Shown in pieces: positions 46,260 through 56,366 of a DNA stretch of 64,000 nucleotides; the stretch's first letter is position 1, and each line of letters starts with the position of its first letter. Source of the stretch: AP-15 sp963788085. GTDB lineage: Bacteria; Pseudomonadota; Alphaproteobacteria; ATCC43930; CGMCC-115725. The DNA is taken from NCBI GenBank assembly GCA_963788085.1, contig CAWBFS010000027.1, positions 1 to 64,000 of the forward strand. Reading direction: 5' to 3'. The notes beneath the pieces are model-generated. The model saw only the letters and a program-made list of their open reading frames with translations. It was not told where the DNA came from and did not search any database. A program made the translations under genes and the position numbers.

Positions 46260-47513
46260 TGACGGCTCAGCCGACACGCGCACGGCCTGCCGGCGATTGG
46301 ATCGGCCCGCCTTCCTCGCAGGCGCGCGAACCCGCCATTGCCGCCGGACTTCCGGTACCCGCCGAGGACGGCGGAGCAATCGCCGTTTTTCAGGCGCAGG
46401 AATTCGCTGCACGCCGCCGACGCGTCCCGGTTCGCCTGCTGTCGCTGGTTGTCGTCGTGCTGGTGCCGGCGACGCTGGCGGCGGTGTATTTTTTCTTGAT
46501 CGCGGCCGACCAGTACGTCGCCGAATTCCGCTTTGCATTGCGCACTGTCGAACCCGTCCGAGCCGAGGTCGGCGGGTTGCTCCAAGGAAGTGTCGCGCCC
46601 TCGCCGGTCGGTGTGGACTCATACGCCGTTGTCCAATACCTCGGCAGCCGCGATGTCATCGACGAGCTCGGCAAGACGCTCGACCTGCGCGAGATGTTTT
46701 CGCGGCCGGAAGCCGATTGGATGGCGCGGCTGCAGCTCCCGGTCTCTATCGAAGAGCTGGTCAGGTATTGGAAAAGCCAGGTGGACGCGTTCTACGACAT
46801 CACCAACGGGACGATCGTTGTCCGGGCCCGCGCTTTCACGCCGGACGATGCGTTGCAGCTGGCGCGGGCGGTCCTCGCCTCCGCAGAGCGCCTGGTCAAC
46901 GATTTGTCGGCGCGGGCGCGGCACGACACTCTGTCGAATTCGGAAAAGGAAGTGCGCCGCGCCGAACGGCGGCTCAAGACGACGCTCGCGCGGCTTCGCG
47001 AGTTTCGCGACCGCGAGGGCATCATCGATCCGCGCAAGACCGCCGACGCCACCCAGGCGCTGGCTGGCCGGATACGCGACGAGATCGTCCGGACCGACAC
47101 CGAATTATCCACCGTCAAGCATTATATGCGGGCCGACGCGCCGTCCGTCAGGATGCTGGACGCCCGCATGCAATCGTTGCAGGCCGCAGCTCCACTCGGT
47201 GGAAAGCGAGGTGACCGACACCGAAAAATCTCGCTCCGAGGTTCTGTCGCGGGTGATGGGATCGTATGAGCGGCTCGAGAGCGAGCGGAGTTTCGCCGAG
47301 AAAGCCTATCAGCACGCATTGGAGGCGCTCGATCGGGCGCGCATGAACGCCGACCGCCAGCAGGTTTATCTTGCGGGCTTCGTTCAGCCGAGCCTTCCCG
47401 AGGAAGCGCTTTATCCACGCCGGTTGCGCAATGTCGCCATCGCGCTTTTTCTGTGCTGCGCCGTTTGGCTGATCGGCGCCTTCATCGTCCAGACGGTGCG
47501 AGAGCACCTGTAG
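46259..47513 (+). CDS. kpsE: capsule export inner-membrane protein (KpsE-like), one frameshift
   Basis: The start ATG overlaps the ATPase stop. N-terminal cytoplasmic tail, then membrane segment LLSLVVVVLVPATLAAVYFF, then periplasmic ADQYVAEFRFALRTVEP and VDSYAVVQYLGSRDVIDELG, the opening shared by KpsE/Ctr-type polysaccharide co-polymerases. A coiled coil follows (LSNSEKEVRRAERRLKTTLA). A one-base shift near 47,200 leads to SVESEVTDTEKSRSEVLSRV, ARMNADRQQVYLAGFVQPSL and the closing membrane helix NVAIALFLCCAVWLIGAFIV. About 418 residues. It links the ABC exporter to the outer-membrane pore, which is not in the window. Confidence 0.87.
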
Positions 47514-47566
47514 GCTGCACTGCAACCAGTTTGACGTCGAACGGGAGCTGTCGGAAGAGAGACATC

Positions 47567-48977
47567 ATGGCGACGCTCGAAATCGACACTCCCCCTCGGC
47601 TGTTGACCGGCGCCGCCGATCACCGTCTCGCCCTTTCGTCACGTCCGCCGCAGACGCAAAAGGCTCGCCCTGATTTCGAGCCACGACGATTTGTGCGGGA
47701 TCGCGGCCTACACCCGCAGTTTGGAGAAGCAATTAAACGATGTCTTCGATGTTACGGTATTCGACTTGGACCAATATTTGCTGCGCAGCACCCATAGTCG
47801 CGTCAGAAAATTCGGCGACCGGCACATTCTGGATATATGTCGTGAAATAAGAGACTACGAGGCCGTCAATCTGCAACTCGAGCACGGCACGTTGGGCCGG
47901 AGCTGTCATGATATTCATCGGCGGTTTTCCGGGATTCTGCGGGCGGCTCCGCGGCTTTCTGTGACATTCCACACGGTTTTCCAGTGCGAGGCCTTCAATT
48001 ACCGGGAGTATTTCAGAGAAATTCTGAAGCGCAATTTCGCAAGAGCGATTGCCATGAGGGCGCAATATAATCGGGAGCATCTCTTGTCAGCGGGGCTGGC
48101 CAGCCGGCTGCGGCGTGCCCAGTGCTTCAAGCCGATCACTCTTATCGTGCATACCCGCCGCGACCTCTCGCAAATGAAATTCGCGCACGGCATGCGTAAT
48201 GTATACGACCATCCCCTGTCGTTTCTATCTGCCGCCGAAGTGGCGGACATTAGGCGCGCTGCGTCCCGAAAGAAATTTTCGGTACTGGACGACGTCCCGG
48301 CCGGAGGCAGGCTGATCGGCGTTTTCGGGTTTCTCGGGCGCTACAAGGGGTTCGATACCGTCGTCAGGGCATTGCACCATCTGCCGAAAGATCATCATCT
48401 GCTGATCTTCGGCGGCGTCCATCCAAATGAAATCAAGCCCCACCAGCCGATCGATCCTGTCGTCTCGTCATTGTTCGACGCCGGTTACGTCGATACCAGT
48501 GTCGCTGAGCGGATCCTATCCAATGGGGAGGGGACCGCGCCGGCAGTCTCGGTCGCCGTCGACAGCTCGATGCGCGATCTGTTGATCGAGCATCCAAAGG
48601 ATCTGTCGGATCGCATTCATTTTATGGGGGCCCAGAGCGACGCCGATTTCCTCGGCGGCATGGCGATTTGTGACGCCGTCGTATTCCCTTACATCGAGGT
48701 AGGGCAATCCTCGTCCGGCCCGATTTCCCAGGCACTGGAGCTGGGCTGCCGTGTCATCGCTTCGCGGACCCATACCTTTATTCAGCTCAGCCGCTATCAC
48801 CACAACCTGATCGAGTTCTTCGACATCGGCAACCACCTCGAACTGGCCGGCCGCATCCGAGCGCGGCCGCAATTCGAGCGGCGCGACCACCTCCCGGCGT
48901 TCAACGTCGAAACCAACAAGGCGGTCTACCTCGCTGCCAACGGTTCCCACGCCGCGGCTTCCCGGGTCAGGGTTTGA
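47567..48977 (+). CDS. GT4-like glycosyltransferase, one frameshift
   Basis: ATG at 47,567 (MATLEIDTPPRLLTGAADHR) with GAAGAGAG upstream. A one-base shift near 47,660 restores RLALISSHDDLCGIAAYTRS, a typical N-terminal domain opening. Next come AVNLQLEHGTLGRSCHD and VTFHTVFQCEAFNYREYF, the second Rossmann domain starting RLIGVFGFLGRYKGFDTVVR, IHFMGAQSDADFLGGMAICD and the retaining-type C-terminal motif VEVGQSSSGPISQALELGCR. It lies directly after the KpsMTE genes, so it probably builds the exported polysaccharide. Sugar specificity unknown. Confidence 0.82.
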
Positions 48978-49063
48978 CCCGAAAGTCAAATAGCTCGCGA
49001 CAATCGATCTCTGCGAACCTATGATCAAGACTGATTTGGAGGTGCCGAACTGAGGAGCGCAGA

Positions 49064-50215
49064 ATGAGAAACGGGTTTCGCATTTATGATTCCGACACGC
49101 ATGTCAACCCTGCCGCGGAGGTGCTGGAGCGCTACGTCGACCCCGACTTCCGCGCGCGCCTTCCCGAGCTGGCACCCTACCGGTTTGCGGTTGGGCAAGG
49201 AGCGGTCGGCGGTGTGGAAGGGCTCCACAATTATCGCGTCGGGACAAAGTACTATCGGCGGGTTCTCGGTGAGTCCGCGCCGCGCGAGACCTTCACCGGC
49301 CGCGAGACGAGATGGATGGGAAGCAAGATGCCTCGTCCGGGCGTGCAGGATGATCAAGCCGAGAACCGCGTCAGAGACATGGACGATGAAGGGACGGACG
49401 TCCATTTCCTGATCCCGACATCCTGGCTCAGCCTCGTCGGTCTTCCCGACCCGGCGCTCGAGATCGGCGCGATCCGCGCCTACCACCGGCACATGTCGGA
49501 TTTTTGCGGGCAATATCCGACGCGCCTCAAGAGCATGATCGTTGCGTCAACCCGGGCCGTTGACGAGGCGGTGCGCGAGATCCGAGAATGGGGAAAATCG
49601 AAATGGGCGGTCGCGGTCATGCCGCTGCTCGCGAAGGACCTCCCGGCGGACCACCCGGACCTCGACCCGATATGGCAGGCGGCCGAGGAATACGATCTGC
49701 CGATCGCCAACCACAGCTTTACCTGGAACCCGCCCTACTACCCCGGCTACGAGGACCTTTGGGAGAATATCTTCCTCAGCCGGCTTGCCGCCCATCCCTG
49801 GGGCGCGATGCGGTTCGTTGGGTCCTTCATCGGCGGCGGTCTCTTCGACAAGTACCCGAAGCTGCGGATGGGGGTGCTCGAATGCGGCTTCGGATGGCTC
49901 CCGTTCTGGGCTCGACGCATGGACGAACAAGCGGTCTATGTTGGCGGCACCGCCCCACTCAAGCAGAAGCCGAGCGAATACATGGCGAGCGGCCGCTTCT
50001 TCTGCAGCATCGAGCATCACGAAGGGGAGGACATGTTCAACTATGTCACCCACTTCCTAGGCGACGATGTCTTGATGTACGCCTCGGACTATCCTCACTC
50101 GGAGTGCCAATTCCCCGAATCGGTCGATAACATCATCGCTTGGTCCAGCGTCAAAGAGGATACGAAGCGGAAGCTCCTCTTCGACAACGCGAACCGCTTC
50201 TTCAGACAGGCCTGA
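49064..50215 (+). CDS. amidohydrolase-family metalloenzyme, first of a tandem pair
   Basis: The intact 383-residue protein begins MRNGFRIYDSDTHVNPAAEV; D-x-H replaces the usual H-x-H metal motif as in the ACMSD-like branch. Further hallmarks: VHFLIPTSWLSL, WAVAVMPLLAKDLPADHPDL, PIANHSFTWNPPYYPGYEDL (metal His), GVLECGFGWLPFWARRMDEQ and the C-terminal VLMYASDYPHSECQFPESVD (catalytic Asp and His). This branch holds nonoxidative decarboxylases and hydrolases of aromatic or keto acids. A close paralogue follows 28 bp downstream. Confidence 0.9.
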   Translation: MRNGFRIYDSDTHVNPAAEVLERYVDPDFRARLPELAPYRFAVGQGAVGGVEGLHNYRVGTKYYRRVLGESAPRETFTGRETRWMGSKMPRPGVQDDQAENRVRDMDDEGTDVHFLIPTSWLSLVGLPDPALEIGAIRAYHRHMSDFCGQYPTRLKSMIVASTRAVDEAVREIREWGKSKWAVAVMPLLAKDLPADHPDLDPIWQAAEEYDLPIANHSFTWNPPYYPGYEDLWENIFLSRLAAHPWGAMRFVGSFIGGGLFDKYPKLRMGVLECGFGWLPFWARRMDEQAVYVGGTAPLKQKPSEYMASGRFFCSIEHHEGEDMFNYVTHFLGDDVLMYASDYPHSECQFPESVDNIIAWSSVKEDTKRKLLFDNANRFFRQA

Positions 50216-50243
50216 CCCCACCGACGCCACGAGGAGAGCCGCC

Positions 50244-51375
50244 ATGAGAAACGGCTTTCGCGTTTACGACGCCGACACGCATGTCAGCCCTTCCGCAGAG
50301 GTCCTCGAACGCTACCTCGACCCGAGCTTTCGACCGCGGCTCGCGGAGTTGGCGCCTTATCGCCATGATACCGGCGACGGTCTGCACTCCTACAGCTTCG
50401 GCCGCAAATTCTATCGCCGCGTGCTCGGTGAGGCGACGCCGCGCGAGACCTTCACCGGCCGCGAGTTCGCGCTGGCGCGGCAGCAAGATGCCGCGCCCCG
50501 GAGTGCAGGACGCCGACGCGGCCAACCGCGTCAAGGATATGGACGACGAGGGGACGGATGTTCATTTCCTGATCCCCGGCTCGTTTATGAGCTTCGTCGG
50601 GCTCGACGACCCGGCTTTCGAGGTTGCGATGGCGCGCGCTTATCACCGCCACATCGCCGATTTCTGCGGGCAGTTCCCGAACCGGCTGAAGAGCCTGATC
50701 GTTGCCTCGGCCCGCGTTCCCGAGGAAGCCGTGCGCGAGATCCGCGAATGGGGTAATTCGAAATGGGCGGTCGCGGTCAAGCCGTTGATGCCGACCGACA
50801 TCCCGCCCGATCACCCCGATCTCGAGCCGATCTGGCGTGCGGCGGAGGAACACGACCTGCCCATCGCGCACCACAGCTCGACTTGGAACCCGCCATACTA
50901 CCCCGCCTATCGCGATGTCTGGGACAACATCTTCCTCGGCCGGTTGGCTTCGCATCCCTGGGGGGCGATGCGGTTTGTCGCCTCCTTCATTGGCGGCGGC
51001 ATCATGGACCGTCGCCCTAGCCTCAGGATGGGCGTGCTCGAATGCGGCTTCGGCTGGCTGCCGTTCTGGGCACGGCGCATGGACGAGCAGGCGGTCTATG
51101 TCGGCGGCACCGCGCCGCTCAAACTGAAACCAAGCGAATACCTGACGAGCGGCCGCTTCTTCTGCAGCATCGAGCGCCAGGAAGGCCAGGATATGTTCAA
51201 CACCGTCACGCAATATCTCGGTGACGATGTGTTGATGTACGCCTCCGACTACCCGCATTCGGAGTGCCAATTTCCGGACTCGATCGACAACATCCTCGCC
51301 TGGTCCAGCCTCAGCGGCGACACGCGGGGAAAGCTCTTCTGGGACAACGCAAACCGCTTCTTCAAACAGACCTGA
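50244..51375 (+). CDS. amidohydrolase-family metalloenzyme, second of a tandem pair, one frameshift
   Basis: It starts MRNGFRVYDADTHVSPSAEV with GAGGAGAG upstream. A one-base shift near 50,475 leads to SKMPRPGVQDADAANRVKDM, aligned throughout with the upstream gene: PIAHHSSTWNPPYYPAYRDV, GVLECGFGWLPFWARRMDEQ and VLMYASDYPHSECQFPDSID. Metal ligands are conserved in both copies, and divergence is spread evenly, so the duplication is not very recent and both may be functional, perhaps as a heteromer or with different substrates. Confidence 0.88.
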
Positions 51376-51414
51376 CGGCCGGGCCCAGAATAGACCTTGC
51401 AATATCAGGACATC

Positions 51415-51505
51415 ATCGTCACCCCCGCGAAAGCGGGGGTCCAGGGAAGCATGCCTAAACCCTGCCTGCGGATTCCTGCTTTCGCGGGAATGACGGGTTA
51501 GGCAC
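51415..51505. repeat. dispersed hairpin repeat (CCCCCGCGAAAGCGGGGG type)
   Basis: GTCACCCCCGCGAAAGCGGG followed by GGTCCA, then the complementary GATTCCTGCTTTCGCGGGAA followed by TGACGGGT, form two hairpins typical of alphaproteobacterial intergenic repeats. It lies between the convergent amidohydrolase and CoA-ligase genes and may also act as a terminator. Confidence 0.8.
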
Positions 51506-51548
51506 TGACAAGATCCAGAATTCTTTCAGGCCAATCTCTGAGAGAGAT

Positions 51549-53104
51549 TTATCCCGAGGTCTGCTCGCGAAGCTTGAATCGCTGGATCTTCCCGGTGGCG
51601 GTCTTTGGCAGGTCATCGATAAACGCGTACCAGCGAGGGCATTTGAAGGGCGCGAGCAGATCTTTTAGATGCGCTTCCAGAACCGGCACGAGTTCCTCGT
51701 CAGCGCGAACTCCCGGTTTGACGACCACGAACGCCTTCGGTTTGACCAGACCGTCCCGGTCCGGCGCACCGACGACGGCGGCCTCGAGCACATTCTCGTG
51801 CGCGACGAGCGCCGCCTCGACCTCGGCCGGCGAAACGTACATCCCGCTCACCTTCATCATGTCGTCGCTACGGCCGCAATACACGTAATAACCGTCTTCG
51901 TCCTCGAGATATTTGTCGCCGGTGCGGGTCCACCGGCCCATGAACGTGGCCCGGCACCGCTCGCGACTGTTCCAGTAAAAGGCGGCGCTGGTCGGTCCGC
52001 TGACCAGCAGGTCGCCGATTTCGCCGCGCCGGACGGGCCTTTCCTCCTCGTCGACGATTTTCAGCTGATAGCCGGGGATCGGCTTCCCGGTCGTGCCGTA
52101 GCGCACGTCGCTCGGCCAGTTGCTGAGAAAGATGTGCAGCATCTCGGTCGAGCCGATGCCGTCCAGGATGTCGACACCGATCCGCGCCGACCAGCGCCGG
52201 CCGATCTCCTGCGGCAGCGGCTCTCCGGCTGAAACGCAACGGCGCAGTGCGAGCTCGTCGCGCGACGGCAGATCGTTGCCGGCGAGCATCGCATTGTAGA
52301 GGGTCGGAACCCCGTAAAAGATCGTCGGCCGGTGCTCGCGCAACACGCGGCCGACTGCCGCCGGAGTCGGCCGCTCGGCCATCAGCACACTGGTGGCACC
52401 GACAGCCAGCGGAAAGGTTAGCGCATTGCCGAGCCCATAGGCGAAGAACAGCTTTGCCGCCGAGAACACGACATCGCTCTCATCGATGCCGAGCACCGGG
52501 ACGGCATAAAGCTCGGCCGTCTGCATGAGGCTCGAATGGATGTGCACAGTGCCCTTCGGCCGGCCGGTCGAACCCGACGAGTAGAGCCAGAAGCACGGCT
52601 CGTCCGGATGGGTCGGCGCGGTATCGGACGCCGCGGGCATCTCAGCGAGCAACCCGGCGAGCGAGTGCTCCTGCGTGTCGACCCCGGAGACGATCAGCGC
52701 CGGCCGCGGCCCCGGCAACGCGGCCAATGCAGCATTCTATGACCGGCAGCAACGACGCGGAGACGACGATGGCGCGGGCGCGGCTGTCGGCCGCCATGAA
52801 GGCGAATTCGACGGCGGAGAGCTGCGTGTTGACCGCAACCGGTACGGCCCCGGCCTTGATCGCGCCGAGAAAGGCGGTCGGAAAATCGATCGTAGTCGTG
52901 CAGGCAAAGAAGGATGCGCTGCTCCGGATGAATGCCGAGCCGGCGCACGAGATTGGCAAACCGGCTCACTCGTTCAGCGAGCTCGGCATAGCTGTAATGG
53001 CCGCGATCGTCGATAAAAGCCGTCTTTGCGCCGCGCCCGGCGCGGAGGTTGCGCTCGATCAGGTCGGCCGCGGCATTGTATCCCGTCGGGCTTTCACTGC
53101 TCAT
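51549..53104 (-). CDS. benzoate-CoA ligase family protein, two frameshifts
   Basis: From ATG at 53,104: SESPTGYNAAADLIERNLRA and KTAFIDDRGHYSYAELAERV, the opening of benzoate-CoA ligases. One-base shifts near 52,895 and 52,740 must be crossed. The AMP-binding signature is CFWLYSSGSTGRPKGTVHIH, followed by FYGVPTLYNAML, RRCVSAGEPLPQEIG, DGIGSTEMLHIFLSN, RTGDKYLEDEDGYYVYCGRS and the catalytic Lys region KTATGKIQRFKLREQ. About 515 residues. It activates benzoate or a related aromatic acid with ATP and CoA. It is divergent from a BoxR-like regulator, which supports the substrate class. Confidence 0.88.
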
Positions 53105-53177
53105 CCGCTATCCTCCCGATTACGCAGTGCCGGCCGCAAGCTGTCGAGATCGGCCGCAAGGCCATTATATTCCTCGC
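53105..53177. promoter_or_regulatory. divergent promoter region between CoA ligase and boxR
   Basis: The 73-bp gap between the two divergent starts must hold both promoters and, by analogy with box and bzd regulation, the BoxR operator. A TATATT sequence near 53,166 could be the -10 box for boxR. A GCATGC palindrome overlaps its start codon. The exact operator cannot be fixed from one copy. Confidence 0.5.
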
Positions 53178-54156
53178 ATGCAGCGGTCAAGCAGCGCCAG
53201 CGTTTCCGGGCACCGCCGCCGAGCGCGACGATTATCTCTCCCGGCTCGGCGAGCGGGTGCGCGAAGAACGCGCCCGCCGCGGTATGACCCGCCGGATCCT
53301 GGCGCGCGATTCCGGACTGTCGGAGCGCTATCTCGCGCAACTCGAAAGCGGGAAGGGCAATCTCTCGATCAAGTTGCTGCGCCGGGTCGGCGACGCGCTC
53401 AATCTGCCGCTTCCCAGGCTGCTCGGCGGCGAGCCCGCCGAACCGGCCGAATTCGGGCGGATCATCGAGCTTTTGCGCCGCCTGCCACCGGACCGGCTTA
53501 GCGAGGCCCGCGCACTGCTGGACGCGCATTTCGCCGCATCCGATCGTCACGCGCGGCAGCGACGGATCGCGCTTATCGGGCTGCGCGGCGCTGGCAAATC
53601 GACGTTGGGCAGCCGTCTGGCGGGCCATCTCGATGTGCCGTTCATCGAGCTCGACGCCGAGATCGAGCGAGATTTCGGGCTGTCGCTCGGCGAGATCTTC
53701 GCCCTTTCGGGCCAATCCGCTTACCGCCGGTCTGAACGTCGGGCCCTAGACGGCGTCCTCGACCGGCATCCCGGATTTGTGCTGGCGGCGGGCGGCAGCA
53801 TCGTCGCCGAACCGGAAACGTACGACGAGCTCCTCGCGCGCTGCTTTACGGTCTGGATCAAGGCTTCACCCGGCGAGCATATGAGCCGCGTCATCGCGCA
53901 AGGCGACCTCCGACCGATGTCGGAGAACAAGGAGGCAATGGCCGATCTCGAACGCATCCTGGCCGCCCGCACCCCGCTCTATGCCCGAGCCGATGCGGTT
54001 ATCGACACCGCCGGGTGCTCGATCGAAGCCAGCTTCTCCAGCCTGCTCGCAGTCCTGCCGAAGCGGTGCTGCTCGGTAATGCTGAGTGGGTTGCCGCCTG
54101 AGGCTGACTGCCGCATGATTAGGCCGTTGAACAAAGAATTTATGGTCGGGGAATGA
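53178..54156 (+). CDS. boxR: BoxR/BzdR-type regulator: helix-turn-helix fused to a shikimate-kinase-like domain
   Basis: ATG at 53,178 (MQRSSSASVSG) followed by a one-base shift gives TAAERDDYLSRLGERVREER. The helix-turn-helix is RILARDSGLSERYLAQLESG then KGNLSI (residues 35-60). The C-terminal domain from about residue 125 resembles shikimate kinase: RIALIGLRGAGKSTLGSRLA (P-loop), VPFIELDAEIERDFGLSLGE, VLAAGGSIVAEPETYDELL. In BoxR and BzdR this domain senses benzoyl-CoA and releases repression of aromatic catabolism. The next gene starts inside its stop (ATGA-type overlap). Confidence 0.88.
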
Positions 54157-54899
54157 GCGCCAGGAGCAAGCTCTGTTCCAGCTTCGATGATGCGGTCCGC
54201 GACATTCCGGATGGCGCGACCCTCGGTTTTGGCGGGTTTGCCGTCGTCGGGATGCCGATCAACCTCTATCAGGCGGTCGCCAAGCAGGGCGCCAAGAACC
54301 TGACCTGCGTGTCGAATTCGACGCGCGGCGGCGCCACCCTGCCGGCCGATGCGCCCGATATGGGCCAGATGATCAAGAACGGGCAGGTCCAGAAGGTGAT
54401 CTGCGCCTTCACCGCGCCGACGCGCGCCTCGCAAAGGCTGATCCTGTCCGAATATGTCGAAAAGCGCCTGATTGAGGCGGAACTCGTCCCGCAGGGCACG
54501 CTTGCGGAGCGGATGCGCGCAGCCGGCGCCGGTATCCCGGCGTTCTACACGCCGGCGGCGGTCGGCACCGAGCTGGCCGAGGGACGGGAAACGCGCGTCT
54601 TCAACGGTCGCGAATACCTCCTAGAACACGCACTGCCGCTCGACTACGCCTTTATCCGGGCCTACAAGGCGGACGCGGCGGGGAACCTGCGCTTCCGGCG
54701 CTCGCAGCGCAATTTCAACCCGATCATGGCGATGGCGGCGCGGGTCACGGTGGTCGAAGTCGAGGAGGACATCCTTCCGGTCGGCGCCATCGATCCCGAT
54801 GATGTGCATACCGCCGGAATTTTCGTGCACCGGATCGTCAAGATCCCGCCGCCGCCCGAGGGCTGGTGGCCGCAGCGTCCAGGGAGCATCGGGCGATGA
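54153..54899 (+). CDS. 3-oxoacid CoA-transferase, subunit A
   Basis: The 248-residue intact protein has SFDDAVRDIPDGATLGFGGF, the family I CoA-transferase alpha signature, followed by VGMPINLYQAVAKQGAKNLT, FTAPTRASQRLILSEYVEKR, AELVPQGTLAERMRAAGAGI, PAFYTPAAVGTELAEG and RFRRSQRNFNPIMAMAA. It overlaps boxR upstream and subunit B downstream (ATGA), so the three are one transcription unit. It transfers CoA between a dicarboxyl-CoA donor and a 3-oxoacid, consistent with a beta-ketoadipate-type step. Confidence 0.92.
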   Translation: MSARSKLCSSFDDAVRDIPDGATLGFGGFAVVGMPINLYQAVAKQGAKNLTCVSNSTRGGATLPADAPDMGQMIKNGQVQKVICAFTAPTRASQRLILSEYVEKRLIEAELVPQGTLAERMRAAGAGIPAFYTPAAVGTELAEGRETRVFNGREYLLEHALPLDYAFIRAYKADAAGNLRFRRSQRNFNPIMAMAARVTVVEVEEDILPVGAIDPDDVHTAGIFVHRIVKIPPPPEGWWPQRPGSIGR

Positions 54900-55575
54900 G
54901 CGAGAGAGCGAAAGGCTTGACCCGACAGCAGATGTGCGACCGGCTGGCGATGGAGTTTGGCGACGGCTGGATCGTCAATCTCGGGATCGGCATTCCGACC
55001 CTGTGCTCGAATTTCGATTTCGGTGACAAGGATATCATCTTTCATTCCGAGAACGGGGTGATCGGCTACGGCCCGCTCGCCGCGCCAGGTGCTAGGAGGA
55101 CCTGCACCTCGTCAATGCTGGCGGCCAGCACGTCACATTACAGCCGGGCGCGGCGATCGTGCACCACGCCGATTCCTTCGCGCTGATCCGCAGCGGGCGA
55201 ATTGACGTGACCGTGCTCGGCGCTTACGAGGTCGCCGAGAACGGCGATTTCGCGAACTGGAAGATGGCGGGCCAGCAGGGCGGCGGCATCGGCGGCGCAA
55301 TGGATCTGGCCTCCTGCGCCAAACATGTCTTTGTCGCGATGGAGCACCAGACTCGCGACGGCAAACCCCGCCTCGTCGAGCGTTGCGCGATCCCGGCCAC
55401 TGCACGCGGCGTCGTCAATCTGGTCGCCACCAATTTCGGCCTGTTCGAGATAACGAAGGAAGGCATGGCGCTGCGTGAGATCGCCCCCGGCGTCTCCGTC
55501 GAGGAAGTGCGGGCCACAACCGGCTGCAACCTGATCATCCCAAACGAGGTGCCGCCGGTGCGGCAGACCGCGTAA
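54896..55575 (+). CDS. 3-oxoacid CoA-transferase, subunit B, one frameshift
   Basis: It starts MSERAKGLTRQQMCDRLAME, then DGWIVNLGIGIPTLCSNFDF and IIFHSENGVIGYGPLAAPG with the catalytic Glu of the S-E-N-G motif. A one-base change near 55,092 leads to EDLHLVNAGGQHVTLQPGAA, GRIDVTVLGAYEVAENGDFA, GGIGGAMDLASCAKHVFVAM and a stop at 55,573. About 225 residues, normal for the beta subunit. With subunit A it forms the active heteromer, in which a glutamyl-CoA thioester forms. Confidence 0.9.
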
Positions 55576-55600
55576 TGCCGCTGCCCCAAGAGGACTCAGA

Positions 55601-55978
55601 TTAAGGGGCGCGGCGGATTTGCACGCTACGGCCGGTTGCGACTACGACGGCACCGCCGAGCCTATCAAGATCGACCCGATCGAGCATAAGGCCGGCGAGT
55701 TCCATGTAGGCGCGCCGACTCTCTTCCGGCGCCCGCAGCAAAATCACGCCCCAGTGACTTCCAGGGGGATATCTGCGCAGATCTGCGAACCCTTATCCGC
55801 GGTAATCAGCCAGCGGCGTTCACTTTGGATCAATGACCATAGAATATTGTCGGGTGTTCCCTGCCAGCCTTGCTCCACTACGGTCGCAGTGTCATGGCCC
55901 CGAGCAATCAATAACTCGGCGACCTGCCGCGGTAGATCCTCGTCCAGCTTGACGCGGGCGATCAGCGGCTCCCATCGA
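55601..55978 (-). CDS. DUF5615 PIN-like toxin, frameshifted
   Basis: On the minus strand: ARVKLDEDLPRQVAELLIAR (first acidic site DED), GHDTATVVEQGWQGTPDNIL, SERRWLITADKGSQICADIP, then after a one-base shift near 55,745 GVILLRAPEESRRAYMELAG and DLDRLGGAVVVATGRSVQIR. The start is unclear: no ATG lies in frame near 55,980 and an ATC or CTG codon, or a lost base, must be assumed. The upstream DUF433 gene overlaps it, the standard pairing. Probable ribonuclease toxin. Confidence 0.78.
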
Positions 55979-56225
55979 TATAGAAGGGAATGAAGTCGGT
56001 GTTGTTCACCGCTTCGGCGGCAAATTTTAAGGCGGCCTTGACGTCCTCGCTGGTCAGCTGCGGCCAGGCTTCCAAGATCTGCTCCGACGTATCGCCCTGG
56101 GCAATGCTGCCCACAATCACACTCACCGGCACACGCGTGCCCTTGATGCACGGTTCGCCGTGATGGATCGCTGGATCGATTACGATCCTTTGGCGCCAAT
56201 TTTCGCTCATCTCATCCTCGACCAA
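55962..56225 (-). CDS. DUF433-family antitoxin-like protein
   Basis: The 87-residue intact protein has the DUF433 core RIVIDPAIHHGEPCIKGTRV, then PVSVIVGSIAQGDTSEQILE and AWPQLTSEDVKAALKFAAEA, ending FIPFYIDGSR. The first codon is at 56,225 (a GTG, MVEDEMSENWRQ); the ATG at 56,210 (MSENWRQRIVID) is a good alternative. It precedes the DUF5615 gene. This is the second such module in the window and is from the alphaproteobacterial side, not a copy of the one at 8.3 kb. Confidence 0.88.
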   Translation of the reverse strand: MVEDEMSENWRQRIVIDPAIHHGEPCIKGTRVPVSVIVGSIAQGDTSEQILEAWPQLTSEDVKAALKFAAEAVNNTDFIPFYIDGSR

Positions 56226-56366
56226 AGCTTATACGACCTCGGTCGGTGGTGGTAGCAGCATTCTCTTCAGCGCAAGCGAAGCCAGCCGTATTCCTGATGA
56301 TGGTATCCTGAGCGAAGGCCTTGTACTGTCCCCCGCTTACAACGGACCTGTCTAAGAGGACGATCA

